NCBI RefSeq assembly: GCF_013870525.1
Contig: NZ_JACBXD010000022.1
Coordinates: 1-64,000, forward strand
Source of the DNA: Amycolatopsis pittospori
Lineage (GTDB): Bacteria; Actinomycetota; Actinomycetes; Mycobacteriales; Pseudonocardiaceae
DNA: 64,000 nt
Direction: 5' to 3'
Part shown: positions 59,224 through 64,000 of the stretch, piece after piece
Layout of the letters: each line of letters starts with the position of its first letter
Position numbering within the stretch: the first letter of the stretch is position 1
Notes under the pieces: model-generated
What the model was told of the DNA's origin: nothing
Database searches by the model: none
What the model saw: the letters and a program-made list of their open reading frames with translations, nothing else
Position numbers and translations under genes: made by a program

Positions 59224-59700
59224 TCAGGAATCGTTCGGGCTGAACCGGTGCACGGCTTCGGGTGTGACGAGCACGATCGGGCAGGTGGCGTGCTTGATAC
59301 AGGCCGTGGCGACGCTGCCGAACACGAGCCGTTCCATTCCCTTCCGGGACGGGGAACCCAGGACCAGGAGGTCGGCGCCGTGGGCCGCCGCGAGGAGTTC
59401 CGAGGAGGGATTTCCTTGCCGCACCGAGGCTTCCACCGGCACGTCCGCGTCGAGCTTCGCACGTGTCCGTTCCGCGGCCTCCTTGACCGAATAACCGTTC
59501 CTGACGGGTACACGGCCGTGTGGCTGGAGGGCGAACGAGGTACCGGGCAGGAGTTCCTCTCTCGGCAATACGAGCAGGACCTCGACGCGGTCACCACGGG
59601 CCGCCGCCTCGGTGATGGCCCAGCTGATCGCTTCCTCGCCACCGGGTGACCCGTCGGCGCCGACGACGATGCGGCGCGCGTTCTCCGTGCTTGCGTTCAT
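59224..59700 (-). CDS. Single-domain universal stress protein
   Basis: 158 aa. The ATG overlaps the CBS gene stop (ATGA), with AGGA upstream. One UspA domain: RIVVGADGSPGGEEAISWA at the N-terminus and LVLGSPSRKGMERLVFGSV near the C-terminus, where the first GxxG of the ATP motif is altered (GSPSRKG). It may bind nucleotide less well than its neighbours. Second gene of a two-gene minus-strand operon with the CBS protein. Confidence 0.9.
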   Translation of the reverse strand: MNASTENARRIVVGADGSPGGEEAISWAITEAAARGDRVEVLLVLPREELLPGTSFALQPHGRVPVRNGYSVKEAAERTRAKLDADVPVEASVRQGNPSSELLAAAHGADLLVLGSPSRKGMERLVFGSVATACIKHATCPIVLVTPEAVHRFSPNDS

Positions 59701-60128
59701 GGTTTGTTCCTTTGTGCCGGAAGGTCGATCTTTGCGCGGAGAAGGTCCTGCCAGGTGACGACACCGATCACGTGGCCGAGTTCGAGCACCGGGACCGACC
59801 TGAGCCGGTGTTCGAGCATTCTGTCCGTGAGATCGGTGAGGTCGGCGTCCGGATGGGCGCCCACACCGGGCGCCCGCATGATGTCCCGGACGGTGGTGGG
59901 CGCACCGAGGTGAACGCCGGCGTCGGGCCCGCCGTCCAGCCGTGGATCGGGCTGGTAGCCCGCGCGGATGACGTCCTCCTCGGAGAGCAGGCCGATGAGC
60001 TCGCCGAGGTCGTCGACGACCGGCAGTGAGGTGATTCCCTTGCCGGTCAGTACGACGATCGCCTCGCTGATCGTCGCCGCGGGTGTCACCGCGACGACAG
60101 GAGTGGTCATGACCTCACGTACTCGCAT
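59697..60128 (-). CDS. CBS-pair domain protein
   Basis: 143 aa from ATG 60128 at MRVREVM; the frame is open to 60164 but homology starts here. Two CBS motifs (VREVMTTPVVAVTPAATI and VRDIMRAPGVGAHPDADL) with conserved SLPVVDD and SVPVLE strands. Stand-alone CBS pairs bind adenine nucleotides and report energy state. Translationally coupled to the USP downstream. Its start region is 58 bp from a DosR-like palindrome shared with the divergent membrane protein gene. Confidence 0.92.
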   Translation of the reverse strand: MRVREVMTTPVVAVTPAATISEAIVVLTGKGITSLPVVDDLGELIGLLSEEDVIRAGYQPDPRLDGGPDAGVHLGAPTTVRDIMRAPGVGAHPDADLTDLTDRMLEHRLRSVPVLELGHVIGVVTWQDLLRAKIDLPAQRNKP

Positions 60129-60185
60129 GGACCGAGTGTCGGCCGGGCGGCGCCCCGGCGACACCGCTGGAGGTCCCGCATGGGA

Positions 60186-60199
60186 GGGACGGTCGACCC
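60186..60199. promoter_or_regulatory. DosR-like palindrome in divergent promoter
   Basis: GGGACGGTCGACCC matches 10 of 14 core positions of the DosR consensus. It sits between the CBS gene (start 60128, minus) and the Rv1733c-like gene (start 60271, plus), where one site could serve both. Regulatory role inferred. Confidence 0.45.
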
Positions 60200-60270
60200 T
60201 GTCCGAAGCGAACGGACACGCGCGACTCTGACGACATCAACCGCTGGGGCCAGCGTCGGAGGTCGAGGTC

Positions 60271-60867
60271 ATGGATGCGTCGTCACGGTGGGCGCGAGTC
60301 TGGTGCACCGTTCACATCGGGGGTAATCCGCTCGCCCGCGGGGAAGATCGGGCCGAAGCGATCACCCTGCTGGTCGCCGCGCTCATCGTGCTGCTCACTT
60401 TGCCGTTCGCCGCGGCCGTCGGCTCGGCGGTCTTCGCGGCGAAGTCGGAGCGAGCCGCCGGGGAGCAGGGTGAGCGGTATCGCGCCGAGGCGAGGTTGCT
60501 GGAGGACGGGGCGCCGCTCGCCATGGGCGGACGTGCGGGCCTGACGCGGGACACCCTTCCCGCCGAAGCCACCTGGTCCACGCGCGGGGGAGAGGTCCGA
60601 GTCGGCGAAGTCCCGGCGACCCGGGGCACGCGAGCGGGCGCGACGGTACCCGTCTGGCTCGACGGCGCGGGCAATCCGGTCGCCGCGCCGTTGACCGTGC
60701 CTGAGGCTCGCTTGATGGGGATCGGCGCGGCCATCGGGCTCTGGCTCGCCGCGATCGTGGTCGCTTCGCTGTTCTACGGGCTGGTCCGGTTGGGGCTCGA
60801 TCGAAAGAGGTTCTCGCACTGGCAAGAGGAATGGCGGGAGACGGCCCCGAAATGGACGACCTGGTAG
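60271..60867 (+). CDS. Rv1733c-like membrane protein
   Basis: 198 aa, GGAGG upstream of ATG. The N-terminal GGNPLARGEDRAEA motif just before the first membrane helix (about 32-55) is diagnostic of the Rv1733c family. A polar extracytoplasmic segment of about 80 residues and a second helix (about 148-170) follow, with a short basic C-terminal tail. Rv1733c is a strongly DosR-induced latency antigen of unknown biochemical role in M. tuberculosis. A paralogue lies at 63264-63863. Confidence 0.88.
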   Translation: MDASSRWARVWCTVHIGGNPLARGEDRAEAITLLVAALIVLLTLPFAAAVGSAVFAAKSERAAGEQGERYRAEARLLEDGAPLAMGGRAGLTRDTLPAEATWSTRGGEVRVGEVPATRGTRAGATVPVWLDGAGNPVAAPLTVPEARLMGIGAAIGLWLAAIVVASLFYGLVRLGLDRKRFSHWQEEWRETAPKWTTW

Positions 60868-60962
60868 CGGTGCCGAAGGTCCCGGCTCACCGGGGCCCAC
60901 GGCACTCCCGGCCCAGGCGTTCGCGGAGCAGGCTGAGAGGCAACGAACAGAAGGAGCGCACC

Positions 60963-61925
60963 ATGGTCGCCACGCGGTCACCGGTCATCAAGGCCGCGCT
61001 GGAAGCGGCCGTTCGGGCGCCCTCACCGCACAACTCGCAACCTTGGATCTTCGAGCTGGCACAGGACGTCGTCGATCTGGTCCTCGACGAGGAGCGGATT
61101 CTGGAGGTCTGCGATCCCGACGGGCGAGAAGCCCGGCTGGCCTGTGGGGCGGCGTTGTTCAACATGGAGCTCGCCATAGCCGCGGCCGGACGAGTCGCGG
61201 ACGTCGAACTGGCACCGGAGCGTGACCGGCCCTCCTTGCTCGCGAGGGTGAAACCGGGGCCCCGGCATCGGCCGAGTCCGGCTGAGCGGAGGCTCGTGGC
61301 CGCGGTGCCACGGCGTTTCAGCAACCGGCGCCCGTTCACCGAGCAGGCGGTGCCGCCCGCGGTGCGGTCGGCGATGGTCCAAGCGGCGCATGAGGAAGGA
61401 GCCGGCCTCGTGCTGCTCGACGAACACGGGCTGCTGGAGCCGGTGGCGGGGCTCATCCGCCGTGCCGACCACATACAGAACCAGGACGAGGCCTTCCGGG
61501 CAGAGCTCCGCGTCTGGGCCAAGGGGCATGGCGGGGACGACGGTGTCCCGGACTTCGCGGGCGGGCCCCGGTCCGCGGGCGGTCTGCTTCCGGTCCGGCA
61601 TTTCATCGGCAGCGAAGAGACCCGGGTCTTCGAACGGGACCCGCTGGTGGCGGTCCTGACGACCCCGAGTGACGGATCTCTGTCGCAGGTCCGGGCGGGC
61701 CGGGCGATGCAACGCGTCCTGCTCGCCGCCACCGGCGCCGGAATGAGCGCGTCGTTCTATTCCCAGCCGATGGAAATCCCGTCCACCCGCGGGGAACTCC
61801 GGGCACTGCTCGGAGGTGCCGATCATCCGCAGACCGTTTTCCGGCTGGGATACGGCTATCCCGGCGTCCCGACGCCGCGCCGATCGATCGACGCGGTCGT
61901 CCGGGAGAGGCGGGTATCACGATGA
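60963..61925 (+). CDS. Acg-family nitroreductase-like flavoprotein
   Basis: 320 aa, AAGGAG at 6 nt before ATG. N-terminal RAPSPHNSQPW (about 19-29) matches the FMN-contacting motif of Acg (Rv2032)/Rv3127/Rv3131; RRFSNRRPF and GAGMSASFYSQP also fit. Acg proteins are nitroreductase-fold and DosR-controlled; in M. tuberculosis Acg is thought to sequester FMN rather than reduce nitro compounds. First of a five-gene run with 4-26 bp spacing. Confidence 0.9.
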   Translation: MVATRSPVIKAALEAAVRAPSPHNSQPWIFELAQDVVDLVLDEERILEVCDPDGREARLACGAALFNMELAIAAAGRVADVELAPERDRPSLLARVKPGPRHRPSPAERRLVAAVPRRFSNRRPFTEQAVPPAVRSAMVQAAHEEGAGLVLLDEHGLLEPVAGLIRRADHIQNQDEAFRAELRVWAKGHGGDDGVPDFAGGPRSAGGLLPVRHFIGSEETRVFERDPLVAVLTTPSDGSLSQVRAGRAMQRVLLAATGAGMSASFYSQPMEIPSTRGELRALLGGADHPQTVFRLGYGYPGVPTPRRSIDAVVRERRVSR

Positions 61926-62734
61926 ACGGCTCCCTGCGGACCACGGTCCCCGCGCATGTCTGGTCGACCGAGGAGAAGCGGATCCTCGTCGGGGCGGCCA
62001 GGCTCGCGGCACGGCGTTGGCTCGGCGACGAATGGATCCTTTCCCTGCAAGGCGACGCGGTGGATCTCTTCGAAAAGCCGCACGACACGCACTGGCTCCG
62101 CGATCGTGGCGGCCGTGCCCGGTTGATCGCCTGCGGGGCCGCGCTCGCCCATCTCGAGGTCACCGTCCGGGTGCTGGGCTGGTCACCCCTGGTGGATCTG
62201 TCCGCCGACGTCCACGCGCTCGATCGCGTCGCGAGCATCCGGGCGACGACCCGGACACGCCCGGATGCCGGTGATTTCGCCCGGTTCGGCGCGATGTCGG
62301 GCAGGGCGTCGAAGCCCCTTCCGTCGTCGTTGCCCGAGTGGGGCCGGAGAGCCGCGGAGGAGAACGCCTCGGGCGGAGTGCACGTCGGTTCACTGTCTCC
62401 GTGCGCAGCGCGAGCCCTGCCCAAGGTCGGCGGGCAGATCGGCCGCAAGGCGGCGCCCGACACCGAGGACCGGGCCGGAACCTGGTCGGCCTTCGTGGTC
62501 GGCAGCGAAACGGAAGCGCGTCCCCTCCTTGTCCGTGCCGGGGCGGTGGCGCAACGGTTGCGGCTCGCCGCCGCGGAATACGGATTGCGCAGCTGCACGC
62601 TGACGGAGCCCTTCGACGCGCCAGGAGTCCGTGACTCACTCGCCGGTCTCGGCGGGGCCCCGGGTCTTCCCCAACTGGTCGTCATCGTCCGGAAACACCA
62701 GACAACAACGGCAGAGAAGGGATACACGTCATGA
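61922..62734 (+). CDS. Shorter Acg-like nitroreductase paralogue lacking the FMN motif
   Basis: 270 aa. The ATG overlaps the previous stop (ATGA). RLIACGAALAHLEVTVRVLGW and the C-terminal GLRSCTLTEPFD align with the Acg family. The N-terminal SPHNSQPW-type motif of its neighbour is replaced by AARRWLGDEW, and it is about 50 residues shorter. FMN binding is therefore doubtful; it might heterodimerise with the upstream protein. The stop overlaps the next USP start. Confidence 0.8.
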   Translation: MNGSLRTTVPAHVWSTEEKRILVGAARLAARRWLGDEWILSLQGDAVDLFEKPHDTHWLRDRGGRARLIACGAALAHLEVTVRVLGWSPLVDLSADVHALDRVASIRATTRTRPDAGDFARFGAMSGRASKPLPSSLPEWGRRAAEENASGGVHVGSLSPCAARALPKVGGQIGRKAAPDTEDRAGTWSAFVVGSETEARPLLVRAGAVAQRLRLAAAEYGLRSCTLTEPFDAPGVRDSLAGLGGAPGLPQLVVIVRKHQTTTAEKGYTS

Positions 62735-63237
62735 CAGACGACACCACGGAGAACCGGATCGTCGTCGGAATGGACGGTTCGGCGAGTGCGGCCGCGGCCG
62801 TTCGATGGGCGGCGGAGCAGGCGACTCGGCAAGGTGCCGTGCTGCAGGTGGTCAACGCGTGGTTCCACGACTCGATGCTGGACGACGCCTCGGCGAACCG
62901 TACGCTCGCCGAGGCGAAAGACGTCCATCTGAAGGCTCTCGAAGCCGCGACTTCGAAACTGCTCGAAGGCCACGAAGCACTTCAGGTCCGCTACGAGGTA
63001 CCCGTCGGGGACCCGGGTGACGTCCTGGTCGAGCAGTCGAAGAATGCCTCCTTACTCGTTCTCGGTAGCCACGGAACGGGGAAGCTGCGAGAACTGCTCG
63101 TGGGCTCCGTGTGCAACGCGTGCCTGCACAACGCGACCTGCCCGGTCGTCGTGATCCCACCGCCCGCCCGGAAGCCGGGCAGCAGGCTGGGCCGGCTCCT
63201 GAACTCCGTTTCCTACGAACCGGGTCCGATCCTCTGA
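62731..63237 (+). CDS. Universal stress protein
   Basis: 168 aa. The ATG overlaps the previous stop. UspA domain with RIVVGMDGSASAAAAVRWA at the N-terminus and a canonical ATP motif LVLGSHGTGKLRELLVGSV (about 110-128). A C-terminal extension of about 25 residues is basic and Pro-rich. Part of the stress operon. Confidence 0.93.
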   Translation: MTDDTTENRIVVGMDGSASAAAAVRWAAEQATRQGAVLQVVNAWFHDSMLDDASANRTLAEAKDVHLKALEAATSKLLEGHEALQVRYEVPVGDPGDVLVEQSKNASLLVLGSHGTGKLRELLVGSVCNACLHNATCPVVVIPPPARKPGSRLGRLLNSVSYEPGPIL

Positions 63238-63263
63238 GGACGCCCTGAGCCAGGAGAGATGTC

Positions 63264-63863
63264 ATGCGAGAGCAGCCAGGAATCGTCGCCATGATGTGGC
63301 GGCGGCTCCGCCCCGGGCGGAATCCACTGGCCCGCGGGTCCGACCGGTGCGAAGCCGCGTTCGCGATCGGAGCCGTCCTGGCCGCCTTGCTGGCGATCCC
63401 GTTCGCCGCCACTGTGGGATCGGACGTGTACGCCGGCCAGATGCTCAAGGCGGCCGAGCAGACCGTGGACCGGTATGAGACGACGGCGAGGTTGCTGGCC
63501 GACGCACCACCGGTCCGGATCCGGCTCGACGGAGTACCGATCGAGGAGACGGCGTATGTGCACGCCCACTGGACCGTGCCGGGCGGGCCGATTCGGGAGG
63601 GCGTGGTCGCCGTGGACTCCGGTGCGGTAGCGGGCAACGAAGTGCGGATCTGGCTCGATTCCGCGGGGTCGGTGGTCGATCCGCCCGTGACGCCCACCGA
63701 CGCGACGAGCACGGGAATCGGTGTCGGTACTGGAATCTGGCTCGCGTTCGTGACCGTGCTGGCCGGCCTGTATCTGGGTGCGCGGGCGATGCTCGCCCGC
63801 GCGCGTAGCGCCGCTTGGGCCCGGGAGTGGCAGCGGGTCGCCAAGGACTGGACCGCTGCCTGA
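63264..63863 (+). CDS. Rv1733c-like membrane protein (second copy)
   Basis: 199 aa, AGGAGAG upstream. It shows the same RNPLARGSDRCEA motif before a first helix (about 34-55), an extracytoplasmic loop and a second helix (about 150-172), like the 60271-60867 protein. It carries a short basic N-terminal segment (WRRLRPGR). Follows the USP by 26 bp and precedes a CBS gene by 13 bp, so it is in the same transcript. Confidence 0.88.
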   Translation: MREQPGIVAMMWRRLRPGRNPLARGSDRCEAAFAIGAVLAALLAIPFAATVGSDVYAGQMLKAAEQTVDRYETTARLLADAPPVRIRLDGVPIEETAYVHAHWTVPGGPIREGVVAVDSGAVAGNEVRIWLDSAGSVVDPPVTPTDATSTGIGVGTGIWLAFVTVLAGLYLGARAMLARARSAAWAREWQRVAKDWTAA

Positions 63864-63876
63864 GAAAGGAGTTTCG

Positions 63877-64000
63877 ATGCATGCTTCAGAGATCATGACG
63901 AGTCCGGCGGTGGCGACCACACCCGACACACCTGTCCGTGAGGCGGTCGCGTTGCTGATCGAGAAGGGGTTCGCCGGGCTTCCGGTCGTCGACCCCGAAG
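63877..64000 (+). CDS. CBS-domain protein, cut by the window end
   Basis: ATG 63877 with AAGGAG at 5-6 nt. 41 residues are visible, starting MHASEIMTSPAVATTPDTP and continuing to GFAGLPVVDPE, the first CBS motif. No stop before the window edge. It resembles the 59697-60128 protein in arrangement; whether it ends in a BON domain cannot be seen. Confidence 0.88.
   Translation, partial: MHASEIMTSPAVATTPDTPVREAVALLIEKGFAGLPVVDPE

Noticed and set aside
60890..60930. GGTCCC...CCGGGG near the Acg-like gene as another DosR box
   Set aside because: Half-sites are in the wrong orientation and spacing compared with the consensus; more likely a chance GC-rich hairpin.

Overview
The window is high-GC actinomycete DNA and reads like a member of the Pseudonocardiaceae, most likely Amycolatopsis or a close relative. 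Four things point there: large modular type I polyketide synthase (PKS) genes with methylmalonyl- and malonyl-type acyltransferases; an AftB-like arabinofuranosyltransferase, which implies an arabinan-containing wall; an actinobacterial aromatic-carotenoid operon with a split CrtYc/CrtYd cyclase; and a DosR-regulon-like set of dormancy genes. The species is not proven.

Positions 1-37371 are the 3' part of a type I PKS cluster, all on the plus strand. Five PKS proteins are visible, the first cut by the window edge. They carry KR-ACP (partial), KS-AT-DH-KR-ACP, KS-AT-DH-KR-ACP, KS-AT-DH-ER-KR-ACP, and KS-AT-ACP-KS-AT-(dead DH)-KR-ACP-TE. Tailoring and precursor genes follow with many 1-4 bp overlaps: an FAD monooxygenase, a zinc-free MDR reductase, a crotonyl-CoA carboxylase/reductase (Ccr), a KAS III, a 3-hydroxyacyl-CoA dehydrogenase, a second MDR, a ThDP enzyme, and a histidine kinase/response regulator pair. 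The Ccr/KAS III/dehydrogenase trio, small residues in the Ccr pocket and an atypical FPAH acyltransferase signature in the ER-containing module together suggest a bulky or branched alkylmalonyl extender unit. One PKS gene carries an in-frame, TA-flanked palindromic insertion that looks like a miniature transposable element.

Positions 37387-43233 are accessory. They hold the 3' tail of an RHS toxin with a papain-like C-terminal domain and an AT-richer putative immunity gene, then about 1 kb without a recognisable gene, an AftB-like membrane glycosyltransferase and an unknown two-TM protein. A full-length AfsR/SARP regulator follows (43390-46092).

Positions 46243-52732, minus strand, are a tightly overlapping operon crtE-crtI-crtB-crtYc-crtYd-crtT-crtU. 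It is predicted to convert prenyl diphosphates through phytoene, lycopene and beta-carotene to an isorenieratene-type aromatic carotenoid. A divergent CarH/LitR-like MerR regulator with a B12-binding fold lies upstream, followed by a Rieske protein and an FAD oxidase. Two 11-bp-spaced repeats upstream of crtE may be its operator or promoter.

Positions 56812-64000 hold a small secreted protein and then a stress/dormancy island: a HemG-like flavodoxin, three universal stress proteins, two CBS-pair proteins, two Rv1733c-like membrane proteins and two Acg-like nitroreductases. Several DosR-box-like palindromes and a decayed BON-domain gene lie within it. Perfect hairpin terminators separate two convergent gene pairs. 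No tRNA, rRNA or CRISPR array was seen.
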